Source: Streptomyces olivochromogenes (GTDB lineage Bacteria; Actinomycetota; Actinomycetes; Streptomycetales; Streptomycetaceae). From it: DNA of 64,000 bases. The stretch is from NCBI RefSeq assembly GCF_001514115.1, contig NZ_KQ948457.1, positions 311,829 through 375,828 on the forward strand. Reading direction: 5' to 3'. Position 1 is the first letter of the stretch. Each line of letters starts with the position of its first letter. The notes beneath the pieces were generated by a model. The model did not search any database. It was given only the letters and a program-made list of their open reading frames with translations, and was not told the DNA's origin. Below, one piece after another: positions 40,665 through 49,060 of this stretch. The position numbers and the translations under genes are program-made.

Positions 40665-42380
40665 GTGGACGGGCGGCAGTGGCGCCCCATCATCGGGGCC
40701 GCGCAGGCCGGCGACCGGCGCGCCCTCGACGAACTCGTCGCGGGCTGGCTCCCGCTCGTCTACAACATCGTGGGCCGCGCCCTGAACGGCCACGCGGACG
40801 TCGACGACGTCGTGCAGGAGACCATGCTGCGCGCCGTCGACAACCTCGGCTCGCTGCGCGACCCGGACAGCTTCCGGTCCTGGCTGGTCGCCATCACGAT
40901 GCGGCAGATACGGGAGCGCTCGCGCCGCCGAACGGCCGAGCCACTGGCCGACGGCGCCGGTGAACAGGCCGCCGACTTCGCCGAACTGACCGTACTGCGG
41001 CTCCAGTTGGAGGGGCAGCGGCGAGAGGTCGCGGAGGCGGTGCGCTGGCTCGACGACGAGGACCGCCAGTTGCTCTCGTTGTGGTGGCTGGAGGTCGCGG
41101 GCGAACTCACCCGGCGCGAGCTGGCGGCGGCGGTCGGGATCAGCAGGCAGCACGCGGCGGTGCGGGTGCAGCGGATGAAGCAGCGGCTGGAGATCGCGCG
41201 GGACATCGTGCGGGCGCTCGACGGCCACCACCCCGGCGCGGGCAACTCCCCCTGCCCCGACCTGCGGTTGGTGACCGCCCGCTGGGACGGGCGGCCCGAC
41301 TCGGTGTGGCGCAAGCGACTGGCCCGGCACATCCGGGGCTGCGCGTACTGTTCGGGCGCCCGCGAGGCCGTCGTACCGGCCGAACGCCTCCTCGTCGGGA
41401 TCGCTCTCGTCCCGCTGCCGGTCGGCTTCACGCTGTCGCTCGCGCTCGGCGGCAAGACGGCGGTCGCCGCCACCACCGTCGGCTGGTCCGCCAAGGTCCT
41501 CGGCCTGCTCACCAAGCCCGCCGTCGCCGTCACGGCCGGCGCCACCCTCGCGGCGGGCGGCCTGTACGTCGTCACCCGGGCGCCCCACGACCCGCCCCCG
41601 GCCCTCGCCGCGCCCACGGCGGCGAGCACCGCACGCCCACCGTCGGGACGTACGGGAGAGCCGTCCGCCTCCGCGACCCCCTCACCGTCCCCCTCCGCCT
41701 CCCCGTCCCCCTCACCCTCGCCCTCGCCCTCGAAGACCCGCGTCCAGCTGTACGGCACCGTCGTCGACGCCGTCGACCGCGCGCCCGCCTCGAGCGCGCT
41801 CCCGGGGACGCTGCCCCGGCGCGCCGAGAAGGGCGTCAGCGCCACCGGCGCGCCCGCCACCGGCCTCACCCACCGCGGGGAGACGGTCACCCTCAGCGGG
41901 CAGGGCTACTTCCGGGTCCGCTGGCAGGTCCTGCCCCAGCAGCGCACCGGCGCCCTGCTCATGCCGACCTGGACCGGGCTGAGCGGCAAGCTCTTCCACG
42001 TCGCCTCGGGCGGCGGTCACCGCATGGACGACGTGCAGTCGGGCTCGGCGGACGGCACGACCTGGATGGGCGGCCCGTCCGTGGGCTACGCCGTCCTGCC
42101 CTCCGGCACCCAACAGATGTGGCAGAACGAGTACTTCTGGATCGACGGCAGCGTCACCCTCCACCAGAACGAGGGCCCCGCCGACTACAACCTCTTCGTC
42201 CAGACCTCGACCTGGGACAAGGTGACCGAGGACGTCCGCACCGGTCCCGCCCAGGGCGTGATCCGCTACGGTCTCGTCCGCGACAACGGCGAGGACACCG
42301 CCCCTGTGCCGCAGTATCTGACCCGCTCGACCCCCGCCGACCCGGCGACGGTGAGCCCGCGCTCGCAGGTCACCTCCTGA
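40665..42380 (+). CDS. Membrane-tethered ECF sigma factor with zinc motif and extracellular domain
   Basis: 571 residues. Sigma region 2 (about 10-85: DDVVQETMLRAVDNLGSLRD then SFRSWLVAITMRQIRERS) and region 4 (about 125-183: SLWWLEVAGELTRRELAAAV, GISRQHAAVRVQRMKQRLE). Next comes a ZAS-like zinc motif, Cys197, His222-x3-Cys226-x2-Cys229, normally found in anti-sigma factors. Two hydrophobic segments (about 241-262 and 286-304), a Ser/Pro repeat linker and about 210 extracellular residues rich in Trp follow. Sigma, anti-sigma-like and sensor parts are thus on one chain, as in the large ECF groups with C-terminal extensions known in actinobacteria. GTG 40665 follows GGAGGG. Confidence 0.9.
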   Translation: MDGRQWRPIIGAAQAGDRRALDELVAGWLPLVYNIVGRALNGHADVDDVVQETMLRAVDNLGSLRDPDSFRSWLVAITMRQIRERSRRRTAEPLADGAGEQAADFAELTVLRLQLEGQRREVAEAVRWLDDEDRQLLSLWWLEVAGELTRRELAAAVGISRQHAAVRVQRMKQRLEIARDIVRALDGHHPGAGNSPCPDLRLVTARWDGRPDSVWRKRLARHIRGCAYCSGAREAVVPAERLLVGIALVPLPVGFTLSLALGGKTAVAATTVGWSAKVLGLLTKPAVAVTAGATLAAGGLYVVTRAPHDPPPALAAPTAASTARPPSGRTGEPSASATPSPSPSASPSPSPSPSPSKTRVQLYGTVVDAVDRAPASSALPGTLPRRAEKGVSATGAPATGLTHRGETVTLSGQGYFRVRWQVLPQQRTGALLMPTWTGLSGKLFHVASGGGHRMDDVQSGSADGTTWMGGPSVGYAVLPSGTQQMWQNEYFWIDGSVTLHQNEGPADYNLFVQTSTWDKVTEDVRTGPAQGVIRYGLVRDNGEDTAPVPQYLTRSTPADPATVSPRSQVTS

Positions 42381-42402
42381 CCGCGCCGCCCGTGTTTCCC
42401 CC

Positions 42403-43086
42403 TCAGGCCTTGCGCAGCGCGCACAGCGCGTCGATGCGGTTCGTGGTGATCGAATCCACCCCCATGTCCAGCAGCCGGCGCATGGAACGGCGGGTGTCGG
42501 GAGTCCAGACGGAGAGCAGATGGCCGCCGCGGTGGACCCGGGCCGTGAGAGCGCGGTCGACCAGGCTGAAGCGGTAGTTGAGCCAGCGCGGCCGTACGGC
42601 GTCGAGGACGGCCGGGCGCGGCGGTGCGACGCTCGTCCAGGTCAGCGCGATCTCGGCGGCGGGGTCGGCGGCGCGCACCGCCAGCATGGCCGGGGCACCC
42701 GCGCAGTAGTACACCCGGTCCTGGGCCCCGCACTCACGGATGACCTCGACGATCCGGCGTACGGCCGCGCCGTCGGGCTCTCCCGGCAGATCGACCATGA
42801 TCCGGGTGTCCTTGGTCGCCTCGAGGGCCTCCGCGAGCGTCGGCACCCCGCCGTCCGTCAGCCCGCGCACCTCGTCCGAGGAGAGCGACCTGAGCGGCCG
42901 CTCCAGCTCCCACAGCCGTTTCAGTGTCTCGTCGTGCAGCAGCACGGGCACCTTGTCGCGGGTGAGCCGTACGTCGATCTCGACCACGTCCGCGCCCAGT
43001 TGGAGCGCGGAACGCAGCGAGTCGATGGTGTTCTCGCGGACGCGATAGGGGTCGCCGCGGTGGGCCACGGCAGTCACGGTGCGCAT
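42403..43086 (-). CDS. Glycerophosphodiester phosphodiesterase family protein
   Basis: About 227 residues. The GDPD catalytic signature is at the N-terminus: AHRGDPYRVRENTIDSLRSA (His and Arg), VVEIDVRLTRDKVPVLLHD (Glu, Asp, and the second His). The C-terminus has LLSVWTPDTRRSMRRLLDMG then VDSITTNRID, the usual final barrel strand. It cleaves glycerophosphodiesters to glycerol-3-phosphate and an alcohol. No signal peptide, so cytoplasmic. ATG 43086; a GTG at 43122 would overlap the add gene. Confidence 0.9.
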   Translation of the reverse strand: MRTVTAVAHRGDPYRVRENTIDSLRSALQLGADVVEIDVRLTRDKVPVLLHDETLKRLWELERPLRSLSSDEVRGLTDGGVPTLAEALEATKDTRIMVDLPGEPDGAAVRRIVEVIRECGAQDRVYYCAGAPAMLAVRAADPAAEIALTWTSVAPPRPAVLDAVRPRWLNYRFSLVDRALTARVHRGGHLLSVWTPDTRRSMRRLLDMGVDSITTNRIDALCALRKA

Positions 43087-43106
43087 GGGCCCATTGTGCT
43101 GGTCGC

Positions 43107-44168
43107 TCAGGGCGTGAGCCACGCCGAGGCGTAGGTGTCGATCTCCTCGGTGAGGCGCGTCTTGCCGGCCGGGTCGAGGAAGGACGCCTGCACCGCGTTC
43201 TTGGCGAGCGCGGCGAGGCCGAGTTCGTCGAGGTCGAGGAGACGGGCGGCGACCGCGTACTCGTTGTTGAGGTCGGTGCCGAACATCGGCGGGTCGTCGG
43301 AGTTGATCGTGACGAGGACGCCGGCCCGGGTGAACTCCTTTATGGGGTGCTCGTCGAAGGTGCGCACCGCGCGGGTGGCGATGTTGGAGGTCGGGCAGAC
43401 CTCCAGCGCGATGCGGTGCTCGGCGAGGTGGGCGAGCAGCTTGGGGTCCTGCGCGGAGCTGGTGCCGTGCCCGATGCGCTCGGCGCGCAGTTCGTTCAGC
43501 GCGTCCCAGACGGTCTCCGGCCCGGTCGTCTCACCCGCGTGCGGCACCGAGCGCAGTCCGGCCGCGATCGCCTGGTCGAAGTACGGCTTGAACTGCGGCC
43601 GCGGTACGCCGATTTCGGGCCCGCCGAGTCCGAAGGAGACCAGACCCTCAGGACGCAGCCGGTCGTCGGTCGCGAGTCGCAGGGTCTCCTCGGCCGCCTC
43701 GAGTCCCGCCTCGCCGGGAATGTCGAAGCACCAGCGCAGGACGACGCCGAACTCGGCCTCCGCCGCCTTGCGGGCGTCCTCGATGGCGTCCATGAAGGCG
43801 CGCTCGTCGATGCCGCGGCGGGTGGAGGACCACGGGGTGATGGTCAGCTCGGCGTAACGGACCTGCTGCCGGGCCATGTCCCGGGCGACCTCGTACGTCA
43901 GCAGCCGTACGTCCTCGGGGGTGCGGATCAGGTCGACGACGGACAGGTACACCTGGATGAAGTGGGCGAAATCGGTGAACGTGAAGTAGTCCGCGAGGGC
44001 CTCGGGGTCCGTCGGTACCTGGGAGTCGGGGTGGCGGGCGGCGAGGGTGGAGACGATGCGGGGGGAGGCGGATCCGACGTGGTGCACGTGCAGTTCGGCC
44101 TTGGGCAGTCCGGCGATGAAGGTGTGCAGGTCGCGGACGCCCTCGCGGGTGCTGAGCTGGTCGGTCAA
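43107..44168 (-). CDS. add: Adenosine deaminase
   Basis: 353-residue zinc amidohydrolase converting adenosine to inosine. Metal ligands in AELHVHHVGSA (the usual HLHLEG reads HVHHVG, so the Leu/Glu positions differ), HAGE in RSVPHAGETTGPETV, SNIATRAV, and the catalytic NSDDPPMFGTDLNNEY. The HVG replacement at HLEG is unusual but seen in actinobacterial members. TTG 44168 is the start, with GGAGG upstream. GDPD follows on the same strand 20 bases on. Confidence 0.92.
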   Translation of the reverse strand: MTDQLSTREGVRDLHTFIAGLPKAELHVHHVGSASPRIVSTLAARHPDSQVPTDPEALADYFTFTDFAHFIQVYLSVVDLIRTPEDVRLLTYEVARDMARQQVRYAELTITPWSSTRRGIDERAFMDAIEDARKAAEAEFGVVLRWCFDIPGEAGLEAAEETLRLATDDRLRPEGLVSFGLGGPEIGVPRPQFKPYFDQAIAAGLRSVPHAGETTGPETVWDALNELRAERIGHGTSSAQDPKLLAHLAEHRIALEVCPTSNIATRAVRTFDEHPIKEFTRAGVLVTINSDDPPMFGTDLNNEYAVAARLLDLDELGLAALAKNAVQASFLDPAGKTRLTEEIDTYASAWLTP

Positions 44169-44323
44169 GGATTCCTCCCCGGAACGGCGCCCCCGGACCG
44201 TGGTCGGGCGACGCGGGTGATCGGCTGATCGGTGATTCGGGGATCATCGTAGGCCGCCCCTCACGGGGTGAAGCCCCGGGCCGTAGCATGACGGCAGGTA
44301 CGACAGAGGAGGGGACCTCACGC

Positions 44324-45202
44324 ATGTCCGACGACGCGCAGGTGCCACAGGTGCCGCAGGACGCCGCCGCGACCCCGTGGGCATCCCCGGACCAGCCGGC
44401 TCCGCCGCCGACGCAGATCGACGTGCCCTTGGCCGTCGGTTCCGAGGACGCGATACCCGGCGGGAACCCCCAGCCGGGTTCCCCGCCCGGCGGCGCCCCG
44501 GACAACAGCGCCGGACCGCGACCCGAGCCGAACCCCTGGGCCCCGCCCGTGGACCAGGCGCCCTCGCACGCGCCCGGTGCCCCCACACCCCCCTCGGTGC
44601 ACAACCAGCCGACGGTCGTCGCCCTCCCCGGAACGAGCGCCCCCGGACACCCCCACCCCCAGTCCCCGCCCCAGTCCTGGGACACCCCCTTCGCGTCTCC
44701 CGCCGCCCCACCCTCGCCCCACCCCCGGCCCGCCCCCGGTGAGCCGGTTCCCCCGCCGCCCATCGCTCCCGAGGGCCCCGGCCAGGCCCCGTACGGCTAT
44801 GGATACGGCTACCCGGCCTACCCCACGCCGGGACCCGGCTACCCGGGCGCCCCCGGCTACGGCTGGCCGATGATGCACCCGGTGCCGAGCAACGGCATGG
44901 GCACCGCCGGGCTGGTGCTCGGCATCATCTCGGCCGTCGTGTTCTGTCTGTGGCCGGTCGCGATCATCCTGGGGATCCTCGCGGTGATCTTCGGCGTGCT
45001 GGGGCGACGCAGGGCGCGCCGCGGCGAGGCGAACAACCCCGGTCAGGCGCTGGCCGGGATCATCTGCGGAGCGGTCGGCATCGCGCTCGGCATCGCGATG
45101 ATCGTGGTCTTCTTCGTCCTCCCGGACGACAGCGGCGACAGCGACCCGTTCAGCGGAGACGACGGCTACTCCACTTCACTCGTCGTGCCGCACCCCGGCT
45201 AG
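44324..45202 (+). CDS. DUF4190 membrane protein with Pro-rich N-terminus
   Basis: 292 residues. The first 165 are a disordered Pro/Ala/Ser region, then a Tyr/Gly/Pro stretch (YGYGYGYPAYPTPGPGYPGA), then the DUF4190 core: two helices separated by a basic loop (TAGLVLGIISAVVFCLWPVA, RRRARRGEANNPGQALAGII, GAVGIALGIAMIVVFFVLP) and a short acidic tail. ATG 44324 has GGAGGGG upstream. Such proteins are abundant in Streptomyces and of unknown function. Divergent from add. Confidence 0.88.
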   Translation: MSDDAQVPQVPQDAAATPWASPDQPAPPPTQIDVPLAVGSEDAIPGGNPQPGSPPGGAPDNSAGPRPEPNPWAPPVDQAPSHAPGAPTPPSVHNQPTVVALPGTSAPGHPHPQSPPQSWDTPFASPAAPPSPHPRPAPGEPVPPPPIAPEGPGQAPYGYGYGYPAYPTPGPGYPGAPGYGWPMMHPVPSNGMGTAGLVLGIISAVVFCLWPVAIILGILAVIFGVLGRRRARRGEANNPGQALAGIICGAVGIALGIAMIVVFFVLPDDSGDSDPFSGDDGYSTSLVVPHPG

Positions 45203-45229
45203 ATCACCAACGGCTCCCGCACCTGAACC

Positions 45230-45282
45230 AGTCGTCCCCCAGGAGCCGCTCCCGACTAGTCGTCCCCCAGGAGCCGCTCCCG
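45230..45282. repeat. 28-bp tandem duplication spanning the NADAR stop codon
   Basis: AGTCGTCCCCCAGGAGCCGC followed by TCCCG occurs at 45230-45254 and again at 45258-45282. On the minus strand each copy encodes RERLLGDD, the end of the NADAR protein; the stop lies at the junction of the two copies. Confidence 0.88.
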
Positions 45283-45816
45283 CGCCTCCATCAAGGCGAA
45301 TCCCAGCAGGTTCGGTCCCCGCCACCGTTCGGGATCCGCCGCCCGCTCGTCGTCCGCCGCGAGCCCTATGCCCCAGACCCGGTCCATGGGGCTGGCCTCG
45401 ACCAGCACCCGCGTGCCCGTGCCCAGCAGGAACGCGCGCAGCTCGGGATGGGCGGCGAACTTGTGCACGCTGCCCTCGACGACGATCCCGAAGCGCTCGC
45501 GCTCCCAGGTCGCCTCGTCGAAGCCGCGCACGAGCCGCCCCACCTTCTTGGCGAGCGCGGGGCTGGACGCCTCGATCGCGCGCCGCTGCGCCTCCGCGTC
45601 GCCGAAGAGCCGTGCCTTGCCCGCCATCATCCAGTGCTCGGCCGTCGCGTAGGTGACACCGTCCACCACGAACGGTGACGGCCACCACTGGCTCAGACAG
45701 CTCGCACTCACCTGACCGTCCGGTCGCGGGCGATGCCCCCAGAAGTGCAGGTACTTGACCCTCGCCCCCGAGCGGACCGCGCTGACCAGCGCTTCCCAAG
45801 AATCGATCTTCGCCAT
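45256..45816 (-). CDS. NADAR family protein (YbiA-like N-glycosidase)
   Basis: About 186 residues. NADAR-type features: KYLHFWGHRPRPDGQVSASC, LSQWWPSPFVVDGVTYATAE then HWMMAGKARLF with the conserved Glu, and SPMDRVWGIGLAADD then NLLGFALMEARERL at the end. YbiA removes damaged riboflavin intermediates, while other NADAR proteins act on ADP-ribosylated nucleic acid; which applies here is unknown. ATG 45816 (MAKIDSWE) is chosen; the frame remains open to 45846. A tandem duplication lies at its 3' end. Confidence 0.85.
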   Translation of the reverse strand: MAKIDSWEALVSAVRSGARVKYLHFWGHRPRPDGQVSASCLSQWWPSPFVVDGVTYATAEHWMMAGKARLFGDAEAQRRAIEASSPALAKKVGRLVRGFDEATWERERFGIVVEGSVHKFAAHPELRAFLLGTGTRVLVEASPMDRVWGIGLAADDERAADPERWRGPNLLGFALMEARERLLGDD

Positions 45817-45926
45817 GCACGCCACTGTGGCACGCACCACTGACATTCCGTCCCGCCTTTTCCATGGGGACTCGACACCTGGTCGACAGATTCCGTCGCG
45901 TAACCAAAAGGCAACAACGGAATCAC

Positions 45927-45955
45927 TTGTTGGAGTCCCTTAGCTCTGTCAGGAT
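45927..45955 (+). promoter_or_regulatory. Putative promoter of the polyamine operon
   Basis: TTGTTG (45927-45932), 17-base spacer, CAGGAT (45950-45955), about 70 bases before the ATG at 46025. Just upstream TTCCGT and ACGGAA form a spaced inverted repeat that could bind a regulator. Confidence 0.5.
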
Positions 45956-46024
45956 CGGCACTCAAATCGGGCTGGAGCTACGCCCACCCCCGCGGCAGCG
46001 GGGTGAACGGCGGAGGAGAGCGAC

Positions 46025-47548
46025 ATGCACAATCCGGGCCATCGCTTCCAGGCGCAGGACCGCTTCGCGGACGGCGCGCAGTACATCGCGGGCCGGCTGA
46101 CCAAGGGCACCTCGGGCCGTATGCACGCGGTCGTCGACCCCGCCACCGGCGAGGAGGTCTACACGTACGAGCTGGCGAGCACCGTCGACGTGGACGCGGC
46201 CGTCGCCGCCGCCCGTGAGGCGTTCCCCGGCTGGGCGGGCGCCACCCCCGGCGAGCGCTCGGACGCCCTGTACCGCTTCGCCGCCGTACTCGCGGACCGC
46301 GCCGAGGAGTTCGCCCGGGCGGAGTCGCTCCAGTGCGGAAAGCCCCTCAAGCTGACCCGCGAGTTCGACGTGCCCGGCACCATCGACAACATCGCCTTCT
46401 TCGCGGGCGCGGCCCGGCATCTGCAAGGGCAGTCCGCGGGCGAGTACTCCGGCGACCACACCTCGTACGTACGCCGCGAGCCCATCGGTGTCGTCGGCTC
46501 CATCGCGCCCTGGAACTACCCCCTCCAGATGGCCGCCTGGAAGATCCTCCCGGCGATCGCCGCGGGCAACACGATCGTGCTGAAGCCCGCCGAGCTGACC
46601 CCGCTGACCTCGCTCCTGTTCGCCGAGGCCGCCACGGCGGCGGGCATCCCGGACGGCGTGATCAACATCGTGACCGGGGCCGGCAGGGACGCCGGCGAGC
46701 ACCTCGTCGGCCACCCCGACGTGGCGATGACCTCCTTCACCGGATCCACCGCGGTCGGCAAGCGCGTCGCCGAGATCGCCACCTCGACCGTCAAGCGGCT
46801 CCATCTGGAGCTGGGCGGCAAGGCTCCCTTCGTGGTCTTCGACGACGCGGACCTGGACGCGGCCGTGAACGGCGCGGTCGCGGGCTCGCTCATCAACAGC
46901 GGGCAGGACTGCACGGCCGCCACGCGCGCGTACGTACAAAGGCCCCTCTACGAAGAGTTCGTGTCCAGGACGGCCGCCCTGATGGCGAGCGTCCGCCTCG
47001 GCGACCCGTTCGCGTCAGGCACCGACCTCGGCCCGCTGATCTCGCACGCCCAGCGCGACCGCGTGGCCGGATTCGTCGACCGGGCCCGCGGCTACGCGCG
47101 CGTGGTGACCGGCGGAGAGATCCCCGAAGAGCTCAAGGAGGGCGCCTACTACCGGCCCACGCTCGTCGCCGACGCTCCTCAGGACAGCGAGATCGTGCAG
47201 TCCGAGATCTTCGGTCCCGTCCTGGTGGTGCTCCCCTTCGACAGCGACGACGAGGGAATCCGGCTCGCCAACGACACTCCGTACGGTCTCGCCGCCTCCG
47301 CGTGGAGCCGGGACGTGTACCGGGCCAACCGCGCGACCCGCGAGATCAAGGCGGGCTGTGTGTGGGTCAACGACCACATTCCGATCATCAGCGAGATGCC
47401 GCACGGCGGCTACAAGGCGTCCGGCTTCGGCAAGGACATGTCGGCGTACTCGTTCGAGGAGTACACCCAGATCAAGCACGTCATGTTCGACAACACCGCG
47501 GTCGCCAGGAAGGACTGGCACCGCACGATCTTCGGGGACCGGCCCTAG
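46025..47548 (+). CDS. Gamma-aminobutyraldehyde / polyamine-derived aldehyde dehydrogenase
   Basis: 507-residue NAD-dependent aldehyde dehydrogenase, paralogue of the one at 28529. Catalytic Cys in SLINSGQDCTAATRAYV and Glu in LELGGKAPFVVF; coenzyme site FTGSTAVGKRVAEIA; C-terminal EMPHGGYKASGFGKDMSAYS. It has about 25 more N-terminal residues than the other copy. ATG 46025 follows GGAGGAG. It heads the cluster with potD, potABC and the PuuB-like oxidase, so its substrate is probably the aldehyde that oxidase makes (PuuC role). Confidence 0.9.
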   Translation: MHNPGHRFQAQDRFADGAQYIAGRLTKGTSGRMHAVVDPATGEEVYTYELASTVDVDAAVAAAREAFPGWAGATPGERSDALYRFAAVLADRAEEFARAESLQCGKPLKLTREFDVPGTIDNIAFFAGAARHLQGQSAGEYSGDHTSYVRREPIGVVGSIAPWNYPLQMAAWKILPAIAAGNTIVLKPAELTPLTSLLFAEAATAAGIPDGVINIVTGAGRDAGEHLVGHPDVAMTSFTGSTAVGKRVAEIATSTVKRLHLELGGKAPFVVFDDADLDAAVNGAVAGSLINSGQDCTAATRAYVQRPLYEEFVSRTAALMASVRLGDPFASGTDLGPLISHAQRDRVAGFVDRARGYARVVTGGEIPEELKEGAYYRPTLVADAPQDSEIVQSEIFGPVLVVLPFDSDDEGIRLANDTPYGLAASAWSRDVYRANRATREIKAGCVWVNDHIPIISEMPHGGYKASGFGKDMSAYSFEEYTQIKHVMFDNTAVARKDWHRTIFGDRP

Positions 47549-47648
47549 TCGATCCGGAGTCGGCCGCGCGCCGGCTTCCGACTATCGCCGAGTGGCAGAC
47601 CAGGCCGCGAGACCACGGCCGCGACCCTTCCGAAAGGGCATCACGAGC

Positions 47649-48896
47649 ATGGAGCAGTACGAGCCCGACCGCCTCTCCCCGGCCCAAGTGGCCGCCATGC
47701 GGCGCAGTTTCAGGAACGGCAGAGCCGCGCTCAGCCGCCGCTCGCTGCTGCGCGCCTCCGCGGGCGGCGCGCTCGCAGTCGGCGGCCTCGGCGCGCTGAG
47801 CGCCTGCGGGATCCCGGCCGCGGGCAAGACCCAGGGCGGCGTCTCCGCCGAGGACCACTCGGCCAAGGAGAAGACGATCAACTTCTCCAACTGGACCGAG
47901 TACATGGACGTCGACGACAGCGGGAAGCACCACCCGACGCTCGACGCGTTCACCAAGCGCACCGGCATCTCGGTCAAGTACACCGAGGACATCAACGACA
48001 ACGTCGAGTTCTTCGGCAAGATCAAGCCGCAGCTCGCCGCGGGCCAGGACACCGGGCGTGACCTGATCGTGGTCACCGACTGGCTGGCCGCCCGGCTGAT
48101 CCGCTTCGGCTGGGTGCAGAAGCTCAACGCCTCCAACCTGCCGCACGCGTACGCCAACCTGTCCGCCCAGTTCCGCAGCCCCGACTGGGACCCGGGACGC
48201 GCCTACTCCTACCCCTGGCAGGGCATCTCGACCGTCGTCGCCTTCAACAAGAAGGCGTTGGACGGCATCGAGGTGAAGTCGGTCTCCGACCTGCTCGACA
48301 ACCCCAAACTCAAAGGGCGCGTCGGCTTCCTCTCGGAGATGCGCGACAGCATGGGCATGACGCTGCTCGACATGGGCAAGGACCCGGAGAAGTTCACCGA
48401 CGACGACTTCGACGCGGCGATAGCCCGCCTCCAGAAGGCCGTCGACAAGGGCCAGATACGCCGCTTCACCGGCAACGACTACACGTCCGACCTCACCAAG
48501 GGCGACCTCGCGGCCTGTGTCGCCTGGGCGGGCGACATCGTCCAGCTCAAGGCGGACAGCCCGGACGTGGACTTCATCATCCCGGACAGCGGCTATCTGA
48601 CGTCCACGGACAACATGCTGGTCCCCAACAAGGCCCGTCACAAGACGAACGCCGAACGGCTCATGGACTACTACTACGAGCCCGGTCCGGCCGCACAGCT
48701 CGCCGCGTACATCAACTACGTCTGTCCCGTCGACGGGGTCAAGGACGAGCTTGCGAAGATCGACAAGTCGGCGGCGGACAACCCGCTGATCCTCCCTGAC
48801 AAGGCCATGGCCGCGAAGTCCCACGCCTTCCGCTCCCTGACGCAGAAGGAAGAGACGGCCTACGAAGAGAAGTTCGCCAAGCTCACCGGGGCGTGA
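47649..48896 (+). CDS. potD: Polyamine ABC transporter substrate-binding lipoprotein (PotD-like)
   Basis: 415-residue spermidine/putrescine-binding protein. Leader has twin arginines (ALSRRSLLRASAGG) and the lipobox LSAC with Cys53, so it is a Tat lipoprotein with an unusually long pre-RR region. Mature motifs: NFSNWTEYMDVDDS, FTKRTGISVKYTEDINDN, RDLIVVTDWLAARLIRFGWV, NPLILPDKAMAAK. About half identical by eye to the orphan at 31091. ATG 47649 lies 100 bases after the aldehyde dehydrogenase; potA follows after a 164-base gap. Confidence 0.92.
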   Translation: MEQYEPDRLSPAQVAAMRRSFRNGRAALSRRSLLRASAGGALAVGGLGALSACGIPAAGKTQGGVSAEDHSAKEKTINFSNWTEYMDVDDSGKHHPTLDAFTKRTGISVKYTEDINDNVEFFGKIKPQLAAGQDTGRDLIVVTDWLAARLIRFGWVQKLNASNLPHAYANLSAQFRSPDWDPGRAYSYPWQGISTVVAFNKKALDGIEVKSVSDLLDNPKLKGRVGFLSEMRDSMGMTLLDMGKDPEKFTDDDFDAAIARLQKAVDKGQIRRFTGNDYTSDLTKGDLAACVAWAGDIVQLKADSPDVDFIIPDSGYLTSTDNMLVPNKARHKTNAERLMDYYYEPGPAAQLAAYINYVCPVDGVKDELAKIDKSAADNPLILPDKAMAAKSHAFRSLTQKEETAYEEKFAKLTGA

Positions 48897-49060
48897 CGCC
48901 TCCGGCGGCTGAGCGGTGGCGGTGGTCCGGCCGGGCCGCCCGGGCGGTTGCCCGGGGGCCCAGGAGACCTGCGCCGGCTCCGCCGCGCGGCCCCCGACCG
49001 GCGCGGCGACCGCGGTCCGCCCCGGACACCCCTACGACCCCGACATCCAGGGACCACACC

